This document shows positions 23,048 through 31,564 of a stretch of 63,465 nt of DNA, one piece after another; positions within the stretch are counted from its first letter, which is position 1; each line of letters starts with the position of its first letter. This DNA is from a virus. The notes below the pieces were generated by a model, which made no database searches, was not told the origin of the DNA, and worked only from the letters and a program-made list of their open reading frames with translations. The DNA is taken from IMG/VR virus record IMGVR_UViG_3300027593_000199, positions 1 through 63,465 of that record. One strand, given 5' to 3'. Position numbers and translations under genes: made by a program.

Positions 23048-24832
23048 CTATCCCTCACACGCAAGACAGACATCTTCGGTTGCTAATGCTATTAGATCAA
23101 TCTCCTCGATAACCTGACGCTCAATCTTCTTAGATACCTTGTCAGCCTTACCGATCTTTTCTGAACGACAATAATATAAACTCTTTAATCCTTGCTTCCA
23201 TGCTTGGAAGTGTACTGCGTGTAGATACTTAACATTTACATCTGGTCTAAAGAACAGATTGAGAGACTGAGCTTGATCTATGTACTCTTGTCGATCTGCA
23301 GCATGCTGTACCAACCAACGTTGGTCAATCTCCATACTTGTCTTGAAGACATCCTTGGTCCATTCATCCATCCATTCCAGATGCTGGACGGAACCGTCAT
23401 TTGCAATAATACTTGACCATATTTCATCGCTATCTAATTCCTTATCAAGGTCACATGCCTGTTTAATAATTCTATCTAAGTGTTTGTTCTTGTTGAGCGA
23501 AGAGCCTGATAACGTATCTTGTCTGTATGCATTTGCTCGAAATGGCTCAATACTAGGAGAAGTGTTACCCATGATGATAGAACTGCTAGCATTGGGTGCA
23601 ATAGCCATGAGATGGCTGAAGCGAAAACCAGTACCTGTAGCATCCGGCGCTTCACCACGTTCTTGTCCAAGTTGGAGATTAGCTTCATTGAGTTTACTCC
23701 TTATGTGTTTAAACATTTGTTTATTACGACCTACCGCCATGGAAGATTCCCAAGGTAGATTATTCTTCTGTAGATAAGCGTGATAACCAAGAGCGCCCAC
23801 ACCAATGCTGCGCTCTTGGCTAGCAGAGTATACGGCTCTTGCGACACCATGAGGAGCGTTGTCAATAAAGTACTGCAGTACGTTATCAAGCATCTCCGCG
23901 ATGTCCCGTAGAAAAAGTTCATTATCTTTCCAATCATCATAATACTCCAAGTTAACTGACGACAGACAGCATACAGCTGTTCTGTCTTTATCGGTTGGTA
24001 AAATAATCTCAGAACATAGATTAGATTGTCTAACCTTTAGTCCCTTATCTTTCAAGTGCTTTGGAAGATGTTTGTTACTTGTATCAATAAAATGTAAGTA
24101 TGGTTCACCAGTCTGCATTCTAAGTTCCAGAATATGTTGCCACAAAGCTCTTGCAGATACTACTTCGCGAACCTTACCGTCGTGTGGATCAACCAGTTCC
24201 CAACTATCATCCTTGTTAGGATCAATCATACACGCTTCAATCAGGTGCATGAACTTATCACTAACATTGAGTCCGTGATGTAAGTTCAATGCTCTCATAT
24301 TAGGATCCCCAGTAGGCTTACGCATATCCAGAAACATAGATATATCGGGATGATCAATATCAAGGTAAGCAGCATAACTACCGCGACGAGTACGACCTTG
24401 ACGATAAGCAAGGCTACTAGCATCATAGATCCTAAGGTGAGGCATGACACCAGTAGACTTATCATCAGCAGAGCGAATACCAAATCCAACACCTACACCA
24501 CCTCCAAGCATTGAGAGCCAATTTGTTTCTGAGAGGTTATCAACAAGACCAGCTGAGCTATCATGTATGTAATTAAGAAAACAGGATATAGGTAGACCCT
24601 TTTGTGTTCTTCCAAATGAAAGGATGGGAGTAGAGTAAGACAACCAGTGTTTAGATGAGTAGTCATATAATCGTTGTGCGTGATCTTGATTTGATGCAAA
24701 CGTACTTGATACAAATGCAAACCTCTCTTGTGGTGATGTTTCTGAGTCTAGCATATACGACTCTTTTAATCTTTTTAATCCGTGTTCGTCAAACAAACTA
24801 TCTCTACTTGTGTCTATCTTAATTGAATACAT
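23048..24832 (-). CDS. nrdA: Class Ia ribonucleotide reductase alpha subunit, short form
   Basis: 594 aa, versus about 750 for T4 or E. coli NrdA. The N-terminal ATP-cone is missing, so dATP feedback should be absent. The catalytic barrel has Cys in PISCFLNYI, the NLCSEI loop (Asn-Cys-Glu), and the second redox Cys in CCLSSVNLEY; the C-terminal CLACEG holds the thioredoxin-reducible pair. Works with NrdB to make deoxyribonucleotides during replication. Lies in the operon that begins with primase. Confidence 0.95.
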   Translation of the reverse strand: MYSIKIDTSRDSLFDEHGLKRLKESYMLDSETSPQERFAFVSSTFASNQDHAQRLYDYSSKHWLSYSTPILSFGRTQKGLPISCFLNYIHDSSAGLVDNLSETNWLSMLGGGVGVGFGIRSADDKSTGVMPHLRIYDASSLAYRQGRTRRGSYAAYLDIDHPDISMFLDMRKPTGDPNMRALNLHHGLNVSDKFMHLIEACMIDPNKDDSWELVDPHDGKVREVVSARALWQHILELRMQTGEPYLHFIDTSNKHLPKHLKDKGLKVRQSNLCSEIILPTDKDRTAVCCLSSVNLEYYDDWKDNELFLRDIAEMLDNVLQYFIDNAPHGVARAVYSASQERSIGVGALGYHAYLQKNNLPWESSMAVGRNKQMFKHIRSKLNEANLQLGQERGEAPDATGTGFRFSHLMAIAPNASSSIIMGNTSPSIEPFRANAYRQDTLSGSSLNKNKHLDRIIKQACDLDKELDSDEIWSSIIANDGSVQHLEWMDEWTKDVFKTSMEIDQRWLVQHAADRQEYIDQAQSLNLFFRPDVNVKYLHAVHFQAWKQGLKSLYYCRSEKIGKADKVSKKIERQVIEEIDLIALATEDVCLACEG

Positions 24833-24853
24833 TGATACATTACCTCTTTGTTA

Positions 24854-25537
24854 TTATTGTTGAATAAATTCTTTTATCATTGGAAATATGGTGGCTATCT
24901 CACCAGCGCATGCGTGAGCTATTTCCATGTGTTCTTTCTGTGTTCCATTTGCGCTACGTAGTTCAATATAATGCAACCATGATCTTATTGTACCGCTCAT
25001 GTAAAGGCGGGAGACAGTGAGACCTTCTGGTAACACTGCCCTTGCTTGCTCCTTGGCTATACCGTTATTGATAGCCCACTGGTATGTTTCTCTAGCTTCT
25101 CTAATACAAGTTCGTTGTTTTTCATGCCATATACGATTAAGCTCTCTTTGTTCTGGTGTGTCTCCAACTTCAAATGAGTTCTGTCTGTTTCGTTCATCTT
25201 GTAGTCTAGCTTGTCTTGTTTCGAATTCCAACTCTTTAACCGGGTCAGCATATCGTTGACTAAATTCCTGAAAGGAAAAAGACCTGTGGCGAAGTATTTG
25301 TCTTGCGATATCTCTTGTGGTCTCAATTTCGACGCAGGCTGAGACCATCTCGAATGGAGACCAGTGTCTATGCTTCGCGAGGTATCTAATAAGTCGCTCT
25401 GCAGTTTCTTTATTCGACTGGTTTCCTGGATTCGATACTCTTGCACAGAATGCGATGAGATCTTGGATACTTGAATTCTCTTCTTCTCCAACATAAGGAT
25501 TACTCGGTTGAGAGTGGCTTATCAATTTTACTTTCAT
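24854..25537 (-). CDS. thyX: Flavin-dependent thymidylate synthase
   Basis: 227 aa with the ThyX signature RHR-x7-S-x-R-Y at residues 83-96. It converts dUMP to dTMP using FAD, NADPH and methylene-tetrahydrofolate, so no dihydrofolate reductase is needed. The start overlaps the preceding gene by 38 nt. Part of the nucleotide-synthesis operon with nrdA/nrdB. Confidence 0.95.
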   Translation of the reverse strand: MKVKLISHSQPSNPYVGEEENSSIQDLIAFCARVSNPGNQSNKETAERLIRYLAKHRHWSPFEMVSACVEIETTRDIARQILRHRSFSFQEFSQRYADPVKELEFETRQARLQDERNRQNSFEVGDTPEQRELNRIWHEKQRTCIREARETYQWAINNGIAKEQARAVLPEGLTVSRLYMSGTIRSWLHYIELRSANGTQKEHMEIAHACAGEIATIFPMIKEFIQQ

Positions 25538-25814
25538 CTTCTATCCATTGTCCAGTTTGTTCAAACTTCAATTCTTGTATTGTCTTCATCTTATGTGTAC
25601 GCCTTGGATTACCACAAAGCATACATCCTGCCTTACCACAATCAAATGTATTGTGCTTTGCTAGTCTATGAGGCTGTTTAATATACTTCTCGTATTTAAA
25701 CGTCTTAGCTAGCTTGTACTGCTTGTTTATATGGTTTTCTTTTTGCTGTAGCCGTTGTTGGTGCTTGGCTTTTGTTGGATCAAGTTCTTCATCTTCATTT
25801 AGTGTCTGCCCCAT
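25500..25814 (-). CDS. Conserved phage protein with Cys knuckle
   Basis: 104 aa, basic. Core PHRLAKHNTFDCGKAGCMLC then GNPRRTHKMKTIQELKFEQT: a CGxxxCxxC zinc-like knuckle flanked by basic residues. I recall the same motif (H-K-L-x-K-x(4)-C-G) in many T4-like phage genes next to recombination or nucleotide genes. Nucleic-acid binding is likely. Overlaps both neighbours. Confidence 0.72.
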   Translation of the reverse strand: MGQTLNEDEELDPTKAKHQQRLQQKENHINKQYKLAKTFKYEKYIKQPHRLAKHNTFDCGKAGCMLCGNPRRTHKMKTIQELKFEQTGQWIEDESKIDKPLSTE

Positions 25815-26004
25815 GTCTTGCCTCCATTGTGTGCTCCATTAGCTTCTTAGTACCACGAGACCCGATCTGCTGATCTAGTATAGTAATTGCTGACGTCATC
25901 ATTGCACATGCTAGCATTCTGAGTTCATCTTCTGTGTCACATCCCATGATCATTCTATCCATGGCTGTTAGATACCTTTTAGCTTTCTTTTCTATATCTA
26001 GCAT
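25795..26004 (-). CDS. Hypothetical 69-aa helical protein
   Basis: 69 aa, helical, Met-rich (LRMLACAMMTSAITILDQQI). GGAAGAA precedes the ATG; a TTG nine nt upstream is an alternative. Overlaps the end of primase and the start of the next gene, so it is translationally coupled. Function unknown. Confidence 0.65.
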   Translation of the reverse strand: MLDIEKKAKRYLTAMDRMIMGCDTEDELRMLACAMMTSAITILDQQIGSRGTKKLMEHTMEARHGADTK

Positions 26005-27032
26005 TTCTTCCAATGACTCAATTTAAGTTTAGCTTCTAAACCAGAAGCTGTATTACAATCAATGAGTAGTTTAACATCTTCTGGCTTCATACCAGATAAT
26101 ACAAGCTCATTAATATCTTTTGGGACTATAGATTGAGGCCATATGCAAACATTGTACCCCAGCTCTATTGATTTTTCAACGATAGAACAAATATCTTTAT
26201 TCTTTGGTTCATTATCAAGAACAATAACAAATTTAGAAGGGTCATTAATAAACTGCTTCAGACCGTTCAGGTTATTAGAGGATCCCATTGCCAGAGCGTT
26301 CGGTAAAAACAGCGAGTCAATAGGTCCTTCTGTTACATAAATCTTTTGAGTTTTATCAATACTATCAAGACCAAATAGCAGCGGCTTCTCAGTGTCAACG
26401 TGTATCGTTATGTATCTCAACTTTGAATTACCAAATGCACGTCCAGTAAACCCAATCAAAGATCCATCCATATCAATGAACGGTATGATTAACCTAGGCT
26501 CATCAATATCTGTAGACTCAAATTTATCGGGTATAATCGTGTTAACCCACTCTTTAAACTTGATACAAAGGAATAGCTTATGATGGTGCTTAGTTGGAAT
26601 CTTTCGCGAATCAACGTACACTTTAGCTGGAGTGTTATAAGGTAAAGAAGATATCTTCTTTAGCTTTTTAAATGCTTCTTCGCGGAGGTATTTAGGGAAT
26701 CTTACTCGGGAGATGTCACGTTCCCTTGCGGTTATTCCTACTTGCTGTGAAGAATATTTTTCAGCTAGTTTCTCTTTTTGATACTCATCAAAGAGGGTAG
26801 GATCAACTTCTTTTATAAAGTTAGCAAGACTCAGGGAAGCATGACAGTTATGGCAATAATACGTTACTTGATTATTCCTAGTGGTTAGGATGAACGCTCT
26901 TGCTTTTCTTTTATCTGTTTTGGAGTCTCCGCATAGAACGCAGCGGCAGTTGTAGGTCCCATCGGTCTTCCTCTTGAATAGAGGAAGCTGGGATGAGATT
27001 AGTCCGATATACTTGTAGTCAATTGGTTGCAT
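25998..27032 (-). CDS. 61: DNA primase (T4 gp61-type)
   Basis: 344 aa, same length class as T4 gp61 (342). N-terminal zinc finger with Cys29, Cys31/34 (CRCVLCGDS) and Cys60/63 (YYCHNCHA), then a TOPRIM domain with IYVTEGPIDSLFLPN and IVLDNEPKN acidic residues. It makes RNA primers for lagging-strand synthesis with helicase gp41 (at 48356). First gene behind a strong TTGACT/TATAAT promoter. Confidence 0.93.
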   Translation of the reverse strand: MQPIDYKYIGLISSQLPLFKRKTDGTYNCRCVLCGDSKTDKRKARAFILTTRNNQVTYYCHNCHASLSLANFIKEVDPTLFDEYQKEKLAEKYSSQQVGITARERDISRVRFPKYLREEAFKKLKKISSLPYNTPAKVYVDSRKIPTKHHHKLFLCIKFKEWVNTIIPDKFESTDIDEPRLIIPFIDMDGSLIGFTGRAFGNSKLRYITIHVDTEKPLLFGLDSIDKTQKIYVTEGPIDSLFLPNALAMGSSNNLNGLKQFINDPSKFVIVLDNEPKNKDICSIVEKSIELGYNVCIWPQSIVPKDINELVLSGMKPEDVKLLIDCNTASGLEAKLKLSHWKKC

Positions 27033-27058
27033 ATTGAATCCCTCTTAGTAACAAAGGG

Positions 27059-27087
27059 ATTATATACGCTTACATCATATAAGTCAA
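27059..27087 (-). promoter_or_regulatory. Strong sigma70-like promoter (TTGACT/TATAAT)
   Basis: TTGACT, 17-nt spacer, perfect TATAAT, 27 nt before the primase start. It lacks the TAATTTCC extension of the left-arm promoters. Likely drives primase, thyX, nrdA and following genes. Confidence 0.82.
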
Positions 27088-27335
27088 CCAATAGCGTGTG
27101 CAATTGGTCCAAAATGTGCAGCTAGGTACCCTACGACGAGGGCGCCACCAATAACCATGTAGCGCCATTTCTCAAGGATATCGATTCTCTTGTCTATAGA
27201 GTCAATACGCTGCATCATAGCCTCGTGCTGTTCCTTTTGCTCCTTACGGAGCTCTTTCATCATTTCAGAAACGTTTTTGACTTCGTGTTCCAAGATTGCT
27301 ATCCTTGATTGGGTGTCGAAGAGTTCCATGGACAT
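27084..27335 (-). CDS. Membrane protein, coiled coil plus one span (XhlA-like)
   Basis: 83 aa: a coiled coil (residues 8-55, RIAILEHEVKNVSEMMKELR..) followed by one C-terminal span (MVIGGALVVGYLAAHF). The layout resembles XhlA-type lysis accessory proteins. It closes a cluster headed by the endolysin gene, so a lysis role is plausible. Ends over the -35 of the primase promoter. Confidence 0.65.
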   Translation of the reverse strand: MSMELFDTQSRIAILEHEVKNVSEMMKELRKEQKEQHEAMMQRIDSIDKRIDILEKWRYMVIGGALVVGYLAAHFGPIAHAIG

Positions 27336-27336
27336 T

Positions 27337-27534
27337 TTATTTCTTCTTATCTGGAAATTCAGTGCCTTCTAACTTCTTGTGCACTTTAACTTTTTTACAG
27401 ACTTTTACTGTTTTACCGTTCTTTTGCTCTTCACGACAAACTTCTTTAATCTCACCACCAGCAAAAGCTGCTTTAGTCAGTGGTGCAAATAAAAGAAAAA
27501 GAATCATCGATAATATAAATATCTCTTTTTTCAT
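27337..27534 (-). CDS. Exported small Cys/Lys-rich protein
   Basis: 65 aa with a signal peptide (MKKEIFILSMILFLLFAPLT..AFA) and a basic mature part with two Cys (EVCREEQKNGKTVKVCKKVK). Likely periplasmic. Part of the lysis-region cluster; function unknown. Confidence 0.68.
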   Translation of the reverse strand: MKKEIFILSMILFLLFAPLTKAAFAGGEIKEVCREEQKNGKTVKVCKKVKVHKKLEGTEFPDKKK

Positions 27535-27543
27535 GGTCTCTCC

Positions 27544-27990
27544 TCAGATTTCTGGTTCCGGAGCTGGTGGTGGAGCCTTCTTACCGCCAAACCCAGCCGT
27601 GATTGCTGCAGGTGCTACTGATACTGTAGGTATATTTATACTTGTACCAAATCCACCAGCAGAAGTAGTTTCCTTAACAGGAGCTGGTGCAGGAGGTGGT
27701 GTATAAGGTTTATTTGCTGCGTCTAGTGCCTTTGCTCTTAGATCCTTATCATTACCAGCCAACATGATACCTGATAAAGTACCAGTCAAGAATGTTGCAA
27801 TGGGAATGATTAACTCAAAGAACTTTTGATCAATAGGACTGATAGCGTTCAGTGGTTGAGTTACAAAGATAATAGAGTATAATACTACAAATACAATACC
27901 AGTTAATGTTAGTGCTAAGCAGATACCGATAAAGAACTTCAGTCGAGCCATCAATTGTTCTTCAGTATACATGATTTCGTTATTTTCCAC
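27544..27990 (-). CDS. Two-span membrane protein, holin candidate
   Basis: 148 aa from a GTG start that overlaps the previous stop; GGAGG lies 5 nt upstream. Two spans (FFIGICLALTLTGIVFVVLY; FFELIIPIATFLTGTLSGIM) are followed by a Pro/Ala-rich tail ending PPPAPEPEI. The hairpin topology and position after the endolysin make it a holin candidate, not proven. The Pro-rich tail is atypical of holins. Confidence 0.62.
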   Translation of the reverse strand: MENNEIMYTEEQLMARLKFFIGICLALTLTGIVFVVLYSIIFVTQPLNAISPIDQKFFELIIPIATFLTGTLSGIMLAGNDKDLRAKALDAANKPYTPPPAPAPVKETTSAGGFGTSINIPTVSVAPAAITAGFGGKKAPPPAPEPEI

Positions 27991-28270
27991 AATCGCCTCC
28001 CTTTGGTGGTTGTGATAGGTTTATTGGTGTATTGCTTGGAGCAACTTCACCAGGTTTTAGTGGTCCTAGTCTTGGATCTCTTTGACCCTTGAATATATGT
28101 TCAGGACACGTTCTTGTTACATCACAAATAGGCATCTTGCAGAAGTCTTTATCCCAGTTTGTAGGATCTTGGCATGGATAACGGAATCTATCTCCGCCAA
28201 AGTAAGCAAGAGCAAGTGGAAGTGCGATCAATAGTCCTAACCACTTAAATAACTTTCTATCGCTTTTCAT
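27980..28270 (-). CDS. Membrane-anchored or exported Cys-rich protein
   Basis: 96 aa: one N-terminal hydrophobic segment (WLGLLIALPLALAYFGG), then a mature domain with six Cys (YPCQDP, DFCKMPICDVTRTCPEH, GGDCGK) that could form disulfides in the periplasm. Directly after the endolysin gene by 0-1 nt. Function unknown; likely part of lysis or envelope interaction. Confidence 0.68.
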   Translation of the reverse strand: MKSDRKLFKWLGLLIALPLALAYFGGDRFRYPCQDPTNWDKDFCKMPICDVTRTCPEHIFKGQRDPRLGPLKPGEVAPSNTPINLSQPPKGGDCGK

Positions 28271-28894
28271 TTACACTCCTAACACATGCAATGCATGCTC
28301 ATAGTGCTTGATACGATCTTCTAAACCAATATAGCCACCATTGATAGCTTTTGTTAGACCTTTAATGTCACCCTTATCAGCAAAACGGTTTAGATTGTTT
28401 GATTCCCAGAACCAGCAAGCAGACTGTGCTGCACCTTCAAATGTTGCCAGATATTCTGGTACATCTTCAACACTCATCTCAAGACTATCAGCAAAATTTT
28501 GATAGTTTGATTTACCGGTCAATTGGATTAGACCACGACCGCAGTAGCGATATCCATCACCACTCTTCTCATCTCCGTTACCCATACGGCTAGCGTAGAT
28601 TCGGTTGGCAATAGCTTCTTGTTTATTTGGTTTAGATGCATAAGCCATAGCTAGTTCATCATTTGGAAAGTACTTACCAAACAGAGCTCTTAGCGAAGTA
28701 GCTTTGTAGTTCAAGTTTTCCTTGATCTTCATGAACTCACCAGACTCATGAGCACACTGAGCGATGAAAGCAGCAATGCGCTGCGGAGTATTGATATCGT
28801 AATCCGGTAACAGTTGAGCAAGGGCTTCGTGCCAGTGATCGATGTACGGATTCTTAGGTAGCAGCTGTTTAAGCTGTTGTTTTGTCAGTTCCAT
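28271..28894 (-). CDS. Endolysin, glycoside hydrolase family 19 (chitinase-like)
   Basis: 207 aa, a complete GH19 domain. The catalytic acids are in FIAQCAHESGEF (Glu50; Glu53 nearby), followed by RIYASRMGNGDEKSGDGYRY and CGRGLIQLTGKSNYQNF, the substrate-binding segment, and SACWFWESNNLNRFADKGD. No signal peptide, so it needs a holin. Degrades peptidoglycan at lysis. The 175-nt upstream region is structured and carries late-promoter elements. Confidence 0.92.
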   Translation of the reverse strand: MELTKQQLKQLLPKNPYIDHWHEALAQLLPDYDINTPQRIAAFIAQCAHESGEFMKIKENLNYKATSLRALFGKYFPNDELAMAYASKPNKQEAIANRIYASRMGNGDEKSGDGYRYCGRGLIQLTGKSNYQNFADSLEMSVEDVPEYLATFEGAAQSACWFWESNNLNRFADKGDIKGLTKAINGGYIGLEDRIKHYEHALHVLGV

Positions 28895-29069
28895 ATTTCA
28901 CCTTTTTTATTTTTATAGTTAGTGATGCCCCACTTATGTCCTCAACAATTGTAATGTTGATGTAGTAGGCAGGGGCCTCCTTATACACTCTTAAAGATTA
29001 ACGGTCCTAAGGTGTGTATTCTGTTCTAATTTATTTATTAGTAGCCAAAATAAATGTATCAAAAAACAT
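28895..29069 (-). other. Structured untranslated region upstream of endolysin
   Basis: No gene is clear here. It holds AATAAATA (29032-29039), a leader motif ATACACACCTTAGGACCGT shared with 31246-31261, AAGGAGG, and an inverted repeat (GGGGC 28972 / GCCCC 28927 outside TGTTGA 28955 / TCAACA 28942). A minus-strand frame from GTG 28988 to a stop at 28869 (39 codons) is open and protein-like but lacks a ribosome site. Confidence 0.5.
29032..29039 (-). promoter_or_regulatory. Possible late promoter (AATAAATA)
   Basis: One mismatch from TATAAATA, upstream of the endolysin and followed 12 nt later by the shared leader ATACACACC. Confidence 0.45.
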
Positions 29070-29831
29070 TTAAATTCCGTAAGTATCTTTAACTGCATTG
29101 TAATTCTGAGTTATCTCAGCACCAGATAATACTTTATTATACACACGCATCTGATAAAAAACTGGATATAGTGCGGAATTTGAGTTGTTCATATAATCCG
29201 TCGGGCCTGCACCTTCATTTAAATGCCTTGCCCCAAAATAAAACTCACTTGTCGAAAAGAGCGTTTGATTACCAATAGTATTAGTTGTTCCAACTTGTGA
29301 ACCATTTAAAAATAGACTAGCTTGTGTACCATTGATAACAAAAATCCAATGTCTTATTGCATTACTTTCGGTTATAGTTACTGCGGTTTCACTATTAGGG
29401 ATACCATAAGTCATCTCTGTTATAACAAGTTCTCCGTATGTAGTATTCACATATGCTAGGTATCCACGGTTAGTATCATAAAATTCATTACCCCAAACAA
29501 CTCCCCAAGTTGATGTTGGATTAAATGAAGCAACCACTTCAACTGTTACAGTATTTGAAGCAATATTGTAAGGAACACTAATATAATCCGTACCTTCATA
29601 ATTATTCTGATTGTTTAGTCTTATGCCACCACCATTGTTTGATACATATGATGGAGAACCTATAAGTGTTGCATTACGACTATTACCACTAGAATCAGTC
29701 CATGTAGTTCCAGATGTTGGTGCAGTTTGTAAATTGAATTGCAAACCTGAAGTTACGATTTCTGATGATCCATTAGCTGTAACACTACTAGCTCTATAGC
29801 TTCCTCTCAAAGTTTGTATAATGCCACCCAT
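29070..29831 (-). CDS. LamG/concanavalin-like fibre protein
   Basis: 253 aa. Residues 20-253 form a LamG-type jellyroll: LQFNLQTAPTSGTTWTDSSG at the start, VVASFNPTSTWGVVWGNEF, HWIFVINGTQASLFLNGSQV and FYQMRVYNKVLSGAEITQNY at the end, all typical of concanavalin-like lectin domains. Probably a receptor-binding tip. TGATG-coupled to the long fibre gene before it. Confidence 0.8.
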   Translation of the reverse strand: MGGIIQTLRGSYRASSVTANGSSEIVTSGLQFNLQTAPTSGTTWTDSSGNSRNATLIGSPSYVSNNGGGIRLNNQNNYEGTDYISVPYNIASNTVTVEVVASFNPTSTWGVVWGNEFYDTNRGYLAYVNTTYGELVITEMTYGIPNSETAVTITESNAIRHWIFVINGTQASLFLNGSQVGTTNTIGNQTLFSTSEFYFGARHLNEGAGPTDYMNNSNSALYPVFYQMRVYNKVLSGAEITQNYNAVKDTYGI

Positions 29832-30886
29832 CAAGTAACTCCAGTACCGCTAACCATCCAAGTATCTGTACCGATCTTCAAAAGGGTAGTCATACTATAT
29901 GAATTGAGAGTCACTGTAGACTTAGCTGTACTGTTACCAGCAAGATATATTGTTACACCTGCACCGTTTGCTACTGCTACTGTACCAGTTGATTGAACCA
30001 CAATTGTAATAGCTGCTCCTGTTTGGAATGCTACTGTACCGTTTGGTGGAATAGTAACCGTTTGAGTAGACGAACCTGAGTTCTGGGTGAGTATATGTTT
30101 ACCTGCATCAGTCAATGCTAATGTGAATGAGGTGTTAGTAAAGTTCTGTGGTACATCTCTATAACCAATTGCAAAACCGGCTGTGTTACCAGATACGTTA
30201 CCACTGACAGTTAAGTTAGCTGATAGTGTTGTATCTCCAGTTACTTGCAAAGTAGATGACACATTGGCAAAACCAGTGATAGTTGTGTTACCAGCTGCTA
30301 GAGTAGTAATGCCAGAGGCTGCTCCGGCAATTATTAAAGTAGAACCACCTTGAATAGTAGAGGTGACGTTTGCAAACCCAGTAATAGTTGTGTTACCAGC
30401 TGCTAGAGTAGTAATGCCTGATACTGCTCCACTAAATGTCCCAGTGTTAGCAATCAACACCCAACGCTGAGTTGAAGAACCAAGAGCTGTTCCTAATGTG
30501 TTAGAAGAAGGAATAACAGCACTACCACTGAATGTGACTGAGTTAGAAAATGATTGAGTGTTTGTCCAAGCATATGGAGCAGCAACACCAGTCCACGCTG
30601 TGTTTTGCACAGTGTTATCTGTAAATTTTATACTACCTGGTAATGTTATACTTCCATTTGCTTCAAGCCTTGTATAGTAACCGCCGCCTGGTGTCAGTAC
30701 CATAGCACTATTTGACAATGCCAGTGTCAATGTTGTATTAGAAAAAGCTGAATTGGTAAAAACAAAGTTACCAATATTAGCTCCTTGCACGCCACTGTTA
30801 ACTTCTATAGTGTATTCACTACTACTTGATATAGCACCAACAAAGGCGCTATCACCAGACTCAAGAGTTGTTGTTATTGTACCCAT
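29831..30886 (-). CDS. Tail fibre-like repetitive protein
   Basis: 351 aa, Ser/Thr/Gly/Asn-rich beta protein. Two copies of SGITTLAAGNTTITGFANV (around residues 160 and 195) and the SIKFTDNTVQNTAW phrase are typical of phage fibres. The C-terminal part (AGKHILTQNSGSSTQTVTIP..) resembles a fibre head domain. TAATG-coupled to 30886-31224. Extracellular, on the virion. Confidence 0.8.
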   Translation of the reverse strand: MGTITTTLESGDSAFVGAISSSSEYTIEVNSGVQGANIGNFVFTNSAFSNTTLTLALSNSAMVLTPGGGYYTRLEANGSITLPGSIKFTDNTVQNTAWTGVAAPYAWTNTQSFSNSVTFSGSAVIPSSNTLGTALGSSTQRWVLIANTGTFSGAVSGITTLAAGNTTITGFANVTSTIQGGSTLIIAGAASGITTLAAGNTTITGFANVSSTLQVTGDTTLSANLTVSGNVSGNTAGFAIGYRDVPQNFTNTSFTLALTDAGKHILTQNSGSSTQTVTIPPNGTVAFQTGAAITIVVQSTGTVAVANGAGVTIYLAGNSTAKSTVTLNSYSMTTLLKIGTDTWMVSGTGVT

Positions 30887-31224
30887 TAACTTACCCCGCC
30901 ACTGACTTTGACAGTACCTTCTGCAATACGAGTTTTAAATCCTGCTCCAGAGGTTATAGTCACATCATAAAAATATCTTTGTAAACTTAAATTGGCAGTC
31001 TGATCTGGACTAAGTGATATCTTTATCTGGCCTGCTGCTGCATTAGTTACTGATGATGTAAAGGATATAGCTTGAGCATCTGGAGTATTGAAATCATTTT
31101 TTAGTTTAGCTGCTGTAGTATAACCAGTGAGGTTAAGAGCAGATGCTCCATCCTTAACAGTCAGCGTTACTTCAAAGCTAGCTTTTTGATTAATTACAAT
31201 GTCGATTATGTTGTCGGCCGCCAT
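30886..31224 (-). CDS. BppU-like beta-sandwich virion protein
   Basis: 112 aa: KASFEVTLTVKDGASALNLT.. then YTTAAKLKNDFNTPDAQAIS and LSLQRYFYDVTITSGAGFKT; pattern of the N-terminal baseplate-upper-protein-like domain found beside fibres. Likely a fibre-attachment or baseplate accessory. A late-type promoter lies just upstream. Confidence 0.7.
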   Translation of the reverse strand: MAADNIIDIVINQKASFEVTLTVKDGASALNLTGYTTAAKLKNDFNTPDAQAISFTSSVTNAAAGQIKISLSPDQTANLSLQRYFYDVTITSGAGFKTRIAEGTVKVSGGVS

Positions 31225-31245
31225 TTTTATTTTCCTTATTATACG

Positions 31246-31261
31246 GTACCAAGGTGTGTAT
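31246..31261 (-). repeat. Shared late leader motif
   Basis: ATACACACCTTGGTACCGT on the minus strand, repeated as ATACACACCTTAGGACCGT at 29001-29019. Both follow an AATAAATA element by 6-12 nt, so they would lie at the 5' end of late transcripts. Confidence 0.5.
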
Positions 31262-31267
31262 TTTTTT

Positions 31268-31275
31268 TATTTATT
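31268..31275 (-). promoter_or_regulatory. Possible late promoter (AATAAATA)
   Basis: One mismatch from TATAAATA, 44 nt before the 30886-31224 gene and adjacent to the shared leader motif. Confidence 0.45.
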
Positions 31276-31540
31276 ATCTAAACGCAACATGGGTAGCTAG
31301 TACATCACTACCAGTATCTACGAATATTTTATCAGATGATTTTTTCTCTATGTATTCTGGAACGCCAGGAGCAATAGTCATTGTACCAATAGTTGCATTA
31401 GACGAATCAGTTATAGTGAGTAGGTGATGTAAACCTCCACCCCCAACGTGAAGCACTCTAACAACTGTTGCATTATTGACAGTTGATCCACCATTATTAC
31501 TTAATGTTAGTTCAGAAGATAAAATTTTAATCTTGATCAT
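31274..31540 (-). CDS. Small beta-rich structural protein
   Basis: 88 aa, beta-rich: IKIKILSSELTLSNNGGSTV, TVVRVLHVGGGGLHHLLTIT, IAPGVPEYIEKKSSDKIFV. No cysteine or signal. Situated among fibre and baseplate genes, so probably a virion or fibre accessory protein. I recall similar short proteins in aquatic T4-like phages. Confidence 0.65.
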   Translation of the reverse strand: MIKIKILSSELTLSNNGGSTVNNATVVRVLHVGGGGLHHLLTITDSSNATIGTMTIAPGVPEYIEKKSSDKIFVDTGSDVLATHVAFR

Positions 31541-31564
31541 ATTATTTGTTTGCGCTTAAATTGG

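Noticed and set aside
27505-27520. Plus-strand TATAAATA inside the 27337-27534 gene
   Set aside because: It is antisense in coding DNA with no plus-strand gene downstream, so probably chance.
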